Assembly (NCBI GenBank): GCA_032622095.1
Contig: CP136064.1
Location: forward strand, 149,485,819 to 149,549,818
Source: Siphonodentalium dalli
Taxonomy: Eukaryota > Mollusca > Scaphopoda > Gadilida > Siphonodentaliidae
Reading direction: 5' to 3'
DNA length: 64,000 nt
In this document: positions 22,020 to 33,597 of the stretch, piece after piece
How positions within the stretch are numbered: position 1 is the stretch's first letter
Layout: the number at the start of each line of letters is the position of its first letter
The notes under the pieces: model-generated
Databases searched by the model: none
What the model saw: only the letters and a program-made list of their open reading frames with translations
What the model was told of the DNA's origin: nothing
Translations under genes and position numbers: made by a program

Positions 22020-22790
22020 CAGCCACGACCGAAGCAAATGGATGGTGTACTGGGTTATAAGCATCCATTCCTCCGTCAGTGCAATCTTTTGTCAGTATGT
22101 CCATCCGTCTGTGCAAATATCTCAACCAGCGTTTGTCGGAGCTCAATGAAATTTGGTATGGATGTTCACTATACTGACTGCATTGAAAACGCTAGTCCCT
22201 AGCACTGAAATACGACGCTGTAAGCTATATATTGCATTTTCCTTCCCATTCTGGGTAGTTGCATAGCAACCGATACTAAGGAGTAGCTAGGTAGCAAAGT
22301 CTTGCAGACTGGTAATACATCTGGGGTCTATACCTGTAACATTTCAGACCTGTGGCACCATTTGAACATAACCATCACCATGCACCTAGGCATTGTCAAA
22401 AATGGGGCATAATAAAATTGAATGCTCAGGGCAAGTGTCATTCGACCATTTGGGGCATATGCTTAGCCACCGTTGTAAACCTTAAATAAAAGTTTAGTTC
22501 ACTCTTCTGGCCAGATATATCTCAAATTATACAATAGGGTATTGACTGCTTCGAGAACACAATTTTATAGCGCTGAATTACGAAGATAAATGCAATCGTT
22601 GCATTTTTCTTTCAATTCCGGGTAGTTGCCTAGCAACCATTACCAGGGAGTGATCGTATTGCAAAGTATCCCAATCTTGCAATACTCAGTGGTCCATGGG
22701 CAACATACCATAAAGTTTCAGACCTCTTGTGCCATTTGAACATAACCAGCACCATGTGCCTCGGAAATGTCTAAAATGGGGCATAATACA
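22020..22790. repeat. tandem pair of X-box-bearing dispersed repeats
   Basis: Two diverged units of about 380 bp share CATTTTTCTTTC-type, GGGTAGTTGC.TAGCAACC, CAAAGT, GGTC.AT, TTTCAGACCTSTKGYRCCATTTGAACATAACC and GGGGCATAATA wording. A third copy lies at 28030-28392. Each holds a GTTGC-N-AGCAAC palindrome (22258-22271 and 22625-22638). The second, GTTGCCTAGCAACC, fits the RFX X-box consensus exactly. Confidence 0.75.
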
Positions 22791-25700
22791 ATGGATCTAT
22801 CCGCAAGTACCGCCAACTTATAGGCTACATGGTTACTTGCACTAACCACCACCAGCTATCTCAATCTCGCTACATATTCATTACTAAAATGGCTTCCGAT
22901 GAGAATGGACCATGTGTTTCAAGTTCCCTTTTAAAATGCCATGTAACACAATAATATAGTTCTTTCTGATATTCGTGATTTTCAAGACGCATAGTTGTGT
23001 GTACATGCATTTGTAAATTGACTGTCATCAGATATAAATAAAAATAGAACCAGATTTGAACAAAAAACCAAGCTAGTGATCTTTTGCCATTTCCGATAAC
23101 CAACAAAGATTGATGTTTACGTTGAATCAAACTGTGTAACAGAAGCCATTATAACTTCAATATCGAATAGAATATCTAATATCAAAGCCAATAGCTCCCA
23201 CCTTGATGAAATAAGCCAACCGGAGGTGTACATGTGGTAATTAATCTATAATCAGGGTTTCCGCCAGGCCGGCTGCGGGTCCGTCCCACGGACCCATTCC
23301 CCCTGTCGGTCGTTGCATGAAATCCCGCTCATACACAAATAAATGACGTTATTAAAAACTTATTCAGTCTTGTCTGTGTCGACAGGCTATATATCTACAC
23401 TTATTTTCATTAATATTGACAAAATGAAATTGACACAGTCCATCTCCCGAAAAAACAATAAGAATAGCACGCAAATACATTGGAGCAAAACATCAAAGGC
23501 GGAAAACATCAATGCCATCAGAATACGCTGAGCAGGACTCCGTGCGGTATGCTGAATTGTTCGAGCTTCACGTGCGTCAGCTGCAGACTTATTTCGTCAG
23601 CAAATTGGTGCCATAAATGGGTCTGTTTTTTTTATGTCGCGTTCAGTTCCAGGAAACCACAGAATTATTGCTGAGCATGTTGCAATAATATGGCCGTAGA
23701 CAATGGTTCCGATTGTTGTCGACATCAATAAGTTTTGTAAATAACTGTTCGAAAATTTTACGAATGGTCCTTGGAAAGTGAATTTAGTGGCGCTAGTCTG
23801 CTAGCATCACCAAATTCGCCTTCTGTGGATATAATTCTTGAATATTAAAATACATTTTCCAAGCCCTTGAATTTCTTAAGTTTCCGATCCCATCCTGAAA
23901 ACCCTTGATTCCCTTCAAACCATGGGGAAAAAGTCACGAATAGTTGCCCAATAGAGCGATGTGAGATCATTATAAATTAGTTCTAATTATTATAAATTTA
24001 TAATAGAATGTCCAATTACGCAAGGGGAGACTCAAGCTGAAAGTCCCGAGTCCGAGTTTAGTCCAGGGACTGAATTGTTTTACGGAAGGGTGGTAACGTC
24101 GGAAGAGCTATACTCGTCCTTGACCTCGGTTAACGGTATAATTGTATGGCGCGCATCTATACTCACAAATCTCGACTCCAACCACCCCACATGTACAATT
24201 TTACTTATATATCAGGATGTTCCACCCACTTTGGTATTCTAAAAACCACCGGAAAGACTCGAAAGAGATCCGTTAATTAGTTTAATAATATTATCATACG
24301 TAAACGTAATTTGCGCCCGTTTGTTACTGTTTATGGGATTATCGGATGAGTTTTTATCTTTAGAAGGATTTGATGATAAACCGTAACGGGACACAAGACA
24401 ATTATATATATGTAAATAATCACATATAACGTAAATGTTTGGCAGATGTGTCGTTTATCCTGACCGTGTAATACGTGTCTCAGCTATCTGGCCATCGACG
24501 CAACCCTGTGTCTGGAGTTTTGCGCGCCGATGTAGGTTGTGACGTCATGATGAACGTCTTGGTGTCATGACGCCTTTACTGGTTTTCCAAAAAGTTATCT
24601 TAAAAGGACTATGCGATCTTTCAATCGGAACTTATAGTTTCACTTTGTCGGCCTGAACTTTGAGAATAATTCGTCAATCTTTTAGGCGAAAATACCATTA
24701 GAAAATGGAAGATAATATCTATACGACCAGTAAGGCCCCTATATCCCTCTTTTGGGGGCCAATATTTTTAATAATGTAAACTATGTAAACAAAACTTGTT
24801 CATGCAATTTCACTGTTTTTGTTATAACCAGAGCTTTGGTTTAATTAACATTCAATTTTTTAAATATCTTTGTCTTTAGGAGCATGTTGTTCCTACATAT
24901 GATGAAGTATAGCTAACATTTACCGGAACTAAGTTTGTTATTTTTGCCCTGGAGCATTTTGCAAAATTACACATTTCGAGGTGGTAGGCCTATTAATCAA
25001 TACAAAATGGCGGCCGTCGTCAACAATAATTTTGGACTCGGGTGACCCTTGAGTTATGAATAAATTATCTATTTTAGGTAAGTTCAATCTATTTTAAGAT
25101 TGGGCTGAAAAAGTCGATTAGTATATCTCATATTCGCATACGTATACCCTAGGTCGCTTCGCTTCCGTGGCTTCGCCGCGGAAGAGCGGGCGCTATAACG
25201 TGACTGCCATTCTGGGGTGAAGGTCAGAGTATAGCTCTTGCGATGTTACCCCGCCACACTGTTTTGCAGCTTGGGGAGACTAGCGATGTAGCACTCTGAT
25301 CCCAGTTTGACCTTTGCACTGGTCTCCACATTGCACCAAAGATTTCATGTCTGTCAACATTCCTAAGATTTCAGTAAATCACCTTTAAAAAGACGCTGGG
25401 CTCTTAATTATTCCGAGAATGCACATTTTTGCGAGCACCGTCTACAGAAGGACACTGGTTGACATCCTCGTTTGTTTCTGAAGGCACTGTCCGCCGTGGT
25501 GATTGTGTCGGTAGGAAAACTTTGCTACCGTCCATCGTTAGCCGATTAGATGTGACATGCTGATGGCGCGTGCATGTGTATTTCCCTGTGTCTCAGATGC
25601 ATGGAACTGGCGTTTCCACCGCTGTTGTAAAACGGAACATTTTCTTATGCATGCGTGAACCATGGTCGCTCCCGCCGAACTGTGCCCCCACACCCAGGAC

Positions 25701-25818
25701 CGGACCCATTTATTTTTCCCTAGCGGAAACCCTGCTATAATCCCTCTTTTTTCGAACAGTAATAACCTCAGGCATCAAAAGCTGGAAAAAATACATATAA
25801 CGATATCAGTTCCCATAC
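22791..25818. other. unassigned intronic DNA
   Basis: No gene could be supported. Short features seen: a GC-rich 10-bp stem with a 3-nt loop at 25162-25184 (CTTCCGTGGC/GCCGCGGAAG), ATGGCGGCC at about 25007, and paired TGACGTCATGA / TGTCATGACG words near 24540-24575. Confidence 0.4.
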
Positions 25819-25826
25819 CTTGAGCG

Positions 25827-27157
25827 TAGGGTCCTGCGAATTGGAGATTTTGATCGAATCGAGTCTACGTAATCGAATCGAATATCGAATCGAATCATAC
25901 CTGTGTGTTGCATTCTCAATTAGGCATTTAATGTCAATGATTAGACGATTTGAGAAACGTTCTATGAACTTCCATGAAATTCCATCATAGCTTGTGTGGC
26001 GATCAACTGTCGTTCCCGATACTATTAATTTCAATTGAGAATTGTTGAGAGAGAAAAAAACAGATTAAAACGTCCATGCGGTCGTAACGACGATTAGATA
26101 TATAACCACTAAACGTATTATCGGAATTATATTCACGCGCAATTTGTAGAGTTTGCATGTACATGCACAATTGCAAACAGCACTCGGAAACACCCGTTTT
26201 TATAAACTTGAAGATGCGACAACAGTCGCAGGGTAGCCTGTTTATGTATATAGTGCTGGATGCTTAGATGTCTTCTTGTCCCAGACGCTTGCGATTTATA
26301 TACCACATTGCATTCATCACACGTGTAAGTATCTGCACTACATGCAGCTTTTATCATGTTTAAAATAAACATGAATAACGGACGACAAATTGTCAAGCAC
26401 GTGTTGTTTACATTTTCGGCGATATTACAGAACGAATGTCAACCGCGACGAATGCGGAGGATGGGAAAGTTACATTTATTTTATTGTTAAATACACTTAT
26501 TAAGTAACTTCATTTGGTCGTAACATATATCAACATACCATGCATAAAATCATCTGGCCAATATCCATTTGCATTCATACTTCGTTCGAACGACGAATCA
26601 CTAGAAAAGGGGTTAGCGGTGTACTCCATTGGTACCTACGCGTGTGCGCGGTTTTAGACAAAACGGGAAAAGTCACGTGCGGGAAACTGATGTTTTTGTT
26701 GTACAATTTGAAAAAGTAGAATTACACCACAAAACTGGATCGAGATATCCATGGTAACTCGAGTAATGACCAATCTAGACAATGCTTTTAAGCATCTCAT
26801 CGCTATTATAATTTACGCGTGTCGTCGGTCCATCGGCGATCTCTGAGCTTTTGGCTACCATGTTCAAAGCTAGAATTCAGATATATTTAGTCGTCCTATA
26901 GTTGCTAATTAATGGCTATACTTATATTTAATAGCATGCGAACATTCGCGATGTACAATAAGAATTATAAGGTGCATATATTCATAATTTTCGGGAATTA
27001 TATGGCACAGAAGCAGCGAAGATCGACGTGTGCACTTGTCCGTAAACAGCTTACTTTTTTGTCAGTGTATATTCGAAATTTCGAGTTGGAAATTTCGAAT
27101 CGAATTTGACTTTCGAATCGAATCTCGAATCGAATATCGAATATTCGCAGGACCCTA
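25827..27157. mobile_element. hAT-type transposon, internally degraded (8-bp TSD)
   Basis: The ends read TAGGGTCCTGCGAAT in inverted orientation. They are flanked by identical 8-bp repeats CTTGAGCG (25819-25826 and 27158-27165). TIRs starting TAGGG/CAGGG with 8-bp duplications are diagnostic of the hAT superfamily. Both subterminal regions carry CGAATCGAAT/TTCGAAT tracts. At 1331 bp it is far too short for a full hAT element; a minus-strand BED-finger frame remains at 26133-26396. Confidence 0.9.
26133..26396 (-). pseudogene. BED-type zinc-finger remnant of hAT transposase
   Basis: The frame encodes TCDECNVVYKSQ followed by LSIQH and a following His, the C-x2-C...H-x(3-5)-H pattern of BED fingers that hAT transposases use to bind their TIRs. 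No RNase-H-like catalytic core or hAT dimerisation domain is seen in the element, so it cannot be autonomous. The start is uncertain; a hydrophobic lead-in precedes the finger and may be intron or junk. Confidence 0.55.
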
Positions 27158-27246
27158 CTTGAGCGTCCTGCATGAGCCCAGGCAACATTAGAGGTGTCAA
27201 CAACTTTACGACCGGATGCAAAGGATATCAAATAGTGGTCTTTTTA
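27158..27246 (-). CDS. coding-like segment ending at a splice donor, hit by hAT
   Basis: On the minus strand the frame reads ...HYLISFASGRKVVDTSNV... and ends CGCTCAAG. In the pre-insertion sequence this abuts GTATGG, a good donor (now at 25813-25818, beyond the hAT element). The 8-bp hAT duplication is exactly the last 8 exon bases. The protein family is not recognised. The upstream limit is unclear because a TAA lies 5' in this frame. Confidence 0.3.
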
Positions 27247-27257
27247 AATTCCACATC

Positions 27258-28029
27258 TTATTTGGCTGTCAATAAAGTACATGAAAGAAAATGCTGACTA
27301 TCCGGAGTCAGTTACTTGTTGTCATGTGGCAACAATGGCACAAAGTTAACTCGTTCGGTGAAGGTTGTGTGTACTCTGTGAAGCACGTGCAATGTATGAA
27401 ATTCTCTTGGAAAACATTTAGTGATTCCCATTTACATGTACATTGTCGCAACAATGTGGAGGAAGCTTTAGATTATCAAATGGATTCAGTAAAACGTTCG
27501 CAGAAGAACCTACAGGTTTAACAGTGTGAATAGACATTTGAAGTCAATATTACCACAGTGTTATAACAGCTTCATGTACATATATATAACGAAAAACACT
27601 TCACATAAAAAATACTCGCGGCGCAATTACTATTCATAACACATCATCGATCGGGGACTACTATTTCGACATTTTAGTTTGAAATGTTTTATCTTAACAT
27701 TCAACTTTAAATAACATTAAGATCCAAGTGTGGTCGATGGTATAGTTTAATCAAGTGAAAACACTTGTCTATTAATTTTTGGTTTAGGTGAACGAAAAGA
27801 AAAACCACTCCGGGATATTTGTATAAATATTGTTCGTCAACCAGACAATTCCCCATGCACATTTCAGCACCTTGTAGCTAGAGAACATATATTTTGTTCT
27901 CTTGTTTGCAAATGCCCTACTGCTTATAATAGTTTTTAGGGAGTCGCTTGTGGTGTCTTTCACATCACTATGTGTCGCATCGACGATTAAGCCATTGGCT
28001 ATAATTGAAACTTGGGTGATACTTATGGA
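27258..28029. other. intronic DNA with one unassigned frame
   Basis: A minus-strand frame at 27784-28038 (wording such as GLIVDATHSDVKDTTSDSLK) looks protein-like but is unassigned. Nothing else is seen. Confidence 0.25.
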
Positions 28030-28392
28030 TAGATCCATTGAATGCTCAGGGCAATGATTTCATTCGATCATTTGGGGTATTTGCTTAGCAACCATTGCTA
28101 CCCTTAAACAAAAGTTGGGATCACTCTTCTGGTCAGATATATCTCAAATTTCACAATAGGGCATTGGCTGCATCGAACACGCCTAGGGGTGAATCTCGAA
28201 GATAAGCTATCATTACATTTTACTTTTGATTCCGGGTGGTTGCATAGCAACCATTACCAGGGAATGATCGTGTGGCAATATATCCTGATCTTAAAATACT
28301 CCGTGGTCCATGGCAATTATATATGTCAAATTTCAGACCTGTTGCACAAATTAAACCTAACCAATACCTTGTGGCTAAACACTGACTACAAT
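28030..28392. repeat. X-box-bearing dispersed repeat, third copy
   Basis: Collinear with 22400-22790 (GAATGCTCAGGGCAA, ATTTGGGG.AT, CTCTTCTGG.CAGATATATCTC, TTCCGGGTGGTTGC). It carries the palindrome GTTGCATAGCAACC at 28239-28252. Confidence 0.75.
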
Positions 28393-28939
28393 AAATCAAA
28401 AATAACACTGGGATCCCAGGGTCAAGATCATTGTGGGGAGCCAGGGTTCAAAGGGTTAAGAATATTTTTGTCTTCTCAATCATAGATGCATAAAGTAATA
28501 CTTTTTTGGGCACAATCTCGAGGAAATTACATAAAAACAAAACAAGAAAGCCCTTCCACATTTTTTTTAGTTTTTAAATTAGTAGACCATAAATATGAAT
28601 TTGATCTAATTTTGAGAAATTGAGGCTCCGAAATTAGATAAACTCCCAATTTTGGAGGCACATATCTCGAAAAACATTCAACATATCTCGGAAAGGTTTT
28701 CTGTTTTGTAATCAGGATTGTACAAATGGATATAAAAAAGGAAGATCTTGTGAAATGAATTTTTTTTTTTACAAACATCCTTGAAAAGCCATAAATCAAG
28801 TATTTTACAAAATTTTGACACATTTACTTCACAATAATCACCAATATCACCTTTCTTAATCCTTTTTGACTTTTAGAATGTTGTTTATGATGGGTTAATT
28901 AATGTACTTATTCCCACTAAGCAACCGTCGTATAAGGAT
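28393..28939. other. intronic DNA without recognisable features
   Basis: AT-rich; no gene or repeat recognised. Confidence 0.4.
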
Positions 28940-29135
28940 AAGTTGAATAACCAGTAATGATCGGGGGCATCACCCGAAGGGGATAGTTAACATAATGTAC
29001 ATCATATTTCTTGGCGACAACGTCAACAAGAAAGTTCCAGCTTGTATTCCACTAGAAGTACACAATAATATGTATTCAATGGCTGTGATTCAGTTGAATA
29101 CATGTACCTCACGTCAATGGGGTGGAATAAAATGA
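28940..29135. repeat. dispersed repeat of the 20316 family, tail copy
   Basis: Matches the tail of 20316-20760 (GTACATCATATTTCTTGGCGACAACGTCAACAAG and GTTGAATACATGTACCTCA words) and lacks the hairpin head. Confidence 0.7.
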
Positions 29136-29661
29136 TAGTATAAATACAGTTTGAACATCAGTCTATAATGCCAAAAAAGGTCATTATTTGTTTCACTGCT
29201 GAACCCTCACTGGTTTTGATCACATTCTTGCTCTTTTTCACAGAGTATAATAGGTAATTGTTTACAGTGTATTTTATGAAATCGATCTGGTCATTTCGAA
29301 TTATCTGCTCAATATGCCCCAGAGGCTGCCATAAGGAATAACAAACAAATAAAACACTCATCTTTTCACTTATTTTAAGAAAAATATGGCATGCAAACTT
29401 TTTTTTTATTAAATATAATATATGTAAAAGTTTTTATCTGTAAATCTGTTGCTAAATAAGATGAAATATCTTTGAGGGTATCTCCCTATAACTGGGTGGA
29501 AATGGTCATAAGTTGGAAAATTAACAAAATAAGTTAGTACATGTAATCATTATAAGTGCACACAACTCACAGAATAGCCAGACATAATTTGCTTGTTACG
29601 GGAAAATTAAGATGGCAATAGCATGTTTGTTCATAGATGAGCAGATGAGGGCTATAATTAC
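29136..29661. other. intronic DNA without recognisable features
   Basis: No gene or repeat recognised; this is the first part of the 12.4-kb intron between exons C and D of the PRR11-like gene. Confidence 0.4.
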
Positions 29662-29745
29662 CTCATCTGTGAAGTTGCTCTTAACCTCTTCAAGGGAGAA
29701 GTGGATCTGATTTCGTTGTGGAGCGTATCAATTGAATACCGTGGG
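29662..29745 (-). CDS. PRR11-like gene, exon C
   Basis: Acceptor GTTTGTTTTTTTAG and donor GAG/GTAATT bound 84 bp. The first base completes a Ser codon from exon B, then 27 codons (PRYSIDTLHNEIRS, SPLKRLRATSQM) and two bases left over. Exon D begins with the base that completes them as Arg. S-P and T-rich basic wording fits a CDK-regulated nuclear protein. Confidence 0.6.
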
Positions 29746-30077
29746 CTAAAAAAACAAACAATATATTAAACAACAACTTAAACATACAGCCCATATAATT
29801 CAGAAAATGGCTTAGCAATTAATTTGCCACAGCAACAGGCTATGTAATGAATTTCTAGGGCTGGACATAGTGCTAGATGTCATACTATTGTAAGTTTCAG
29901 GTGTTTTCTCTATCTATATTTATAGTTATCTGACAATCTAGAATAAACTATTCCAATGTATATTTAAAAAAAACTTAATAGCGACTTCCTTCAAAGATCT
30001 GACAAAGGCATCCAAATAGGTTCCGATGCACATTCTTATCATTTCAAGACTGTAATGAATGCGAGACAGGGTTTTAC

Positions 30078-30121
30078 CTCTTTTTTATCTTTCTGGCCGG
30101 ACAGCTGATAGGTGTCTTGAA
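30078..30121 (-). CDS. PRR11-like gene, exon B
   Basis: A 44-bp micro-exon with a good acceptor (TTATATTTGCAG) and donor (GAG/GTAAAA). It encodes FKTPISCPARKIKK plus two bases. It enters in phase 0 from exon A and leaves in the phase exon C needs. Without this phase agreement the exon would be too short to call. Confidence 0.55.
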
Positions 30122-30404
30122 CTGCAAATATAACATAGAATGTATAGTAAAAATATTGACTCTGAAGATCTGTAGTCATCTATATGAATATTTTTAGGGA
30201 TATAAAATATGGCGTAATCAAACACCAATCACTTGACGAAAATCAAAAAATGAAAATATATATTTTTTTTCCAAATTTGTTTTTCTTACTTTTTTTTGCC
30301 ATAATATCAAAAATAAAAATAAAACGTCCAATGCGGGCCATTTAATTCAATGCGGCGGTGCCTGAAAAACAAATGTTTAATTTTGGATGGCCTAATACAA
30401 TGAC

Positions 30405-30665
30405 AGAACAGAACACGCATCTTAATTGACAATCTCTTTTCGAATGACTTGCTGTCCGCAAGGGTATATTTGAGATTATTATTCAAGTAATGTTCTGTAT
30501 TTCACACCCTTGTGTCGGTAACTTCAATTCTTGACTGTGGCCTCTGTTGTTACTATAACTTGTTACTACAATAAATGATTTATGAAGTCTGACAAAAAAA
30601 AAAACGGCTGTGATTACATTGAATACATGTGCCTCACACCAACAGGCGTGGAATAAATTACTCAT
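30405..30665. repeat. dispersed repeat of the 20316 family, third copy
   Basis: A diverged hairpin head (ACAGAACACGCATCTTAAT ... TAATGTTCTGT) is followed by the tail words TTGTTACTATAA, AAGTCTGACAAA and TTGAATACATGTGCCTCA. Part of the tail is deleted. Confidence 0.65.
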
Positions 30666-30727
30666 AATTATAGTGGGTGTGCTGCTGAAAAATAAGGAAA
30701 TGAGATTTCATTGAAGATGGAACATAC

Positions 30728-30900
30728 CACTATATGCTGTGAGTTTATCTCCCTCAGTGGAGTTCTCGGTGTCGATACTTGCACTGGAGGTGGAAGTGGC
30801 GGGGCAATTGGAAGAACTACTGGGGAAGAAAATTCCGATTTCTTCTCTCGGATTGGCTGTCGTGCTGCTATTCTTCTTGAGAACCTCACACCTTTAGCCT
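30728..30900 (-). CDS. PRR11-like gene, exon A (most 5' exon found)
   Basis: The acceptor AGTTTTCTTTTTAG precedes 30900 and the donor GTG/GTATGT follows 30728. Two bases complete an upstream codon, then 57 codons: a basic stretch (VRFSRRIAARQPIREKK), a proline-rich run (PIAPPLPPPVQ) and a T-P rich end (STPRTPLREIN). Proline-rich central sequence followed by RSPGGTP in exon D is the layout of PRR11. The basic RRIAARQ wording also recalls sororin-type cohesin regulators, which is the main alternative. The exon needs at least one upstream exon, not found between 30900 and the window end. Confidence 0.55.
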
Positions 30901-31029
30901 CTAAAAAGAAAACTATTTCTTTGATTTCGAATTAATAGATAAGGTAGCAATACACAATTTCCAGACATTTTGACCAACTTGAGAGAGGGTTAGATCTGTA
31001 TTCAAATCTATGCTGAGCAACTATCGTAG

Positions 31030-32762
31030 GGTGTGATGATTTGCAGCAGGTCCCTGCTTGCGTAAGTTCCTTTGCGGAGGTCTCTGAATATGCAGAGGTC
31101 CCCTGAAATGGCTGAAAGAGACAACTTTAATGGGAAGAACGAGTGTATAGGTCAATTGAGACGTATTTTAAACACAAAAACTGATAATAGTGACTTGTTC
31201 TATCAATGATATTCGCAGAGGTCACTTGGCGCAAATCAATATGATGATAAACATTTGCTATAGGCCTATATATGTCCCCGTATATGCCAGGAGGACCCCT
31301 TAAATAATAAATTATAAGGGGACCTCAGGGCATACATGGGCACATATATGGGGACCTCCGCAAATTCTTATCAATTGTATTCAATCTCCGCAAAGGGACC
31401 TTTGCAAATATAATTGATGAATAATATTTAACCATTATTATCTATTATTCGTTGAAGAATATGTATTAACTAGCCAGTATGGACACATATGGTGCTATAG
31501 CAAATGTTTAACATCGTATTCGTATTGATTTGCATCAAGAGACCTCCACGAATATAATTGATATATAGAACCAGGGTTATGCTAGGGGTTGGGGGAATGG
31601 AGCCGGTAGTTGCTGAAGGGAAAATCCAGTAAATAGTTTAAATGTAGGAACACCAATTTATCTACATGCACTTTTGACATATAGATATATATATAATCTA
31701 GAAGTGTAAGATACTGTAATCAGCAGATCGTTTTACCTGCATATATTTTCTACCAAATTTGTCAAGCTATCAAACCCTCTAACTTCAAAAGCAATAGAAA
31801 TTTATTGTGATTGTAAAAAATACAATGGAGTCTATAAATAAATAATCCGCAGACGCTCTTATGTACCCATTCAAACCATCAGAACTTATTTACGGATGCG
31901 TAAGAACTGGAAATTTCGGAATATACAGTCGCAAAGACAACTTTTAGGTGTGCACTCGCGTGCTAGTATACCCCCACCGTGGCAAATTCAACCCGCATTA
32001 TCCGTAAACCCAACAAAAAATATTTTTAACTTTAAAGAAAAATTTGGATTAATAATATCGATATGGTGTCGCAAGAAGCTTGTTATCATCCACAAAAAAA
32101 AAATCCCCAAAAAAGTCGAAAATGAAGTTTGAATTTAAACCTAAATTATGGTAGAACCTGTGCAAAAATATAAAGTGGAATGTATTTTGTGACATAAAAC
32201 AGAGACAATCGGCAAGTACAAACTGCTAATAATTTTTCATATCCTAACTGCAACATAACTGGCTCAACTCCAAATAGATGTATTCTAGTGATGTCGCCAC
32301 CATGTCGGTTCTGGTATGCACTTTCGTTCAGCGCCTGTATTCTTGCAAAGATAACAAATAAAGTTGTCCTCTAAAATTCCATATTGATATCCCAACAAGA
32401 TGGAGAGAAGTTAAAATACATTTCTATACTTTTATACATATGATATGTGATATGGGGTATGGTAGCACGGGAAGTCTTGGCGGGGGGGAATGGGACCCTA
32501 AAAATTAAAATCAACTGGCGTTTCAACAGGGGAAAACTTGTCTAGGGGAATGGGGCTGTTGAGGGGATCCCATGCCAGTATACCGAAAACCCTGATAGAA
32601 CAAGCCACTATTATCGATTTTTGCATCGTTATTGGTTTAAAATATGTCTCAATTGACCTACACACACCGTTACTCCCTTTAAAGTCGTCTCTTTCACCAA
32701 TTTTAGGAGACCTCTGAGAATTCAGGGATCTCCGCAAATGGGGACCTACTGCAAATTTTCAC
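31030..32762. mobile_element. 1.7-kb TIR element with GGTCCCC/GCGGAGGTC motifs
   Basis: Inverted arms of about 180 bp (31030-31205 and 32595-32762) begin GGTGTGA and share ATTTGCAG.AGGTCCC, GAAAGAGAC.ACTTTAA, GTAGGTCAATTGAGAC and TAATAGTG.CTTGTTCTATCA. An inner foldback at 31270-31350 (ATATATGTCCCC...GGGGACC, TATAAGGGG) repeats the GGGGACCTC motif. No transposase is seen, and no clear target duplication was found. Confidence 0.7.
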
Positions 32763-33147
32763 ACCATTACCTTTGGCATAGGCCGCATCAAACATTTTTT
32801 ATTTTCGACAGAAATGGTAGGTGTAAACAAATGTCTATACTTTGCTCGTACAATTTGTCACTGAGTTTAAATACCCCTTGGTTTTCACACACAAAAAGCG
32901 ACCATGACAGAGCGAATGTCATAGATTATAAGCTTCTTCTATCCAATAGAGCTATGTTAGGACTGAGAAGTATTTAAATAGAAAAAAACCTATCGCATCA
33001 ATTTATAAAAAATATCTTGTAAGCACAGATAACAGAATTCAGGGGCGATAAATCAGGCTATTTTCCTATAACCAAACACAAAGAGTTGGCCTGCACTTTT
33101 TTATGAACTTTCAGAGTTTTGTAAAAATAAATAAACTATCAAACCAG
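32763..33147. other. unassigned spacer
   Basis: No gene or repeat recognised. Confidence 0.4.
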
Positions 33148-33150
33148 TAA

Positions 33151-33312
33151 TAGTAGGGCGACTAAGTGTAAAATCGTTCACTTGGTGATACAAGCATGAA
33201 ATTTGGCACGAATGATCAGTATGGGCCACTAAACAATATTGTTCGACAAACCACGCGAAAATCCAAGATGGCCGCCATTTTTAAGATGGCCGCCATTTTC
33301 AGCTACGTCAGT
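33151..33312. repeat. left TIR with two YY1-like motifs
   Basis: Shares with 53142-53312 (inverted) AAATCGTTCA.TTGGTGATACAAGCATGAAA and TCGACAAACCA words. It holds two consecutive AAGATGGCCGCCATTTT motifs, which match the YY1 core AAGATGGCGGC and are self-complementary over GCCGCC/GGCGGC edges. Confidence 0.8.
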
Positions 33313-33597
33313 TTTCGAATTTTGAAAAGTTAACCGATTTAATCGATGTATCACTCAAACAAGAGATCTTATGTCATATCTAAAGATTGAATTGAAATTA
33401 AAACACAACCTGAGTATGTTAAAACAATATATTGTAACAAATTAGCTGTTTCGTTTCAAAATTTTGGCATTTTTATATCACTTAACTTTCAAATTGTGAA
33501 AAAAAAATTCAATTTCAAACAATTTAACCTCACACTATTTATGATGTTAGTACTGGGATAGCTACACACATTCATTACTATCAGTTCTTAGAGTCCT

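Noticed and set aside
25827-27157. Interpreting the CGAATCGAAT tracts as an independent microsatellite.
   Set aside because: They lie just inside both hAT termini in inverted orientation and are part of the element.
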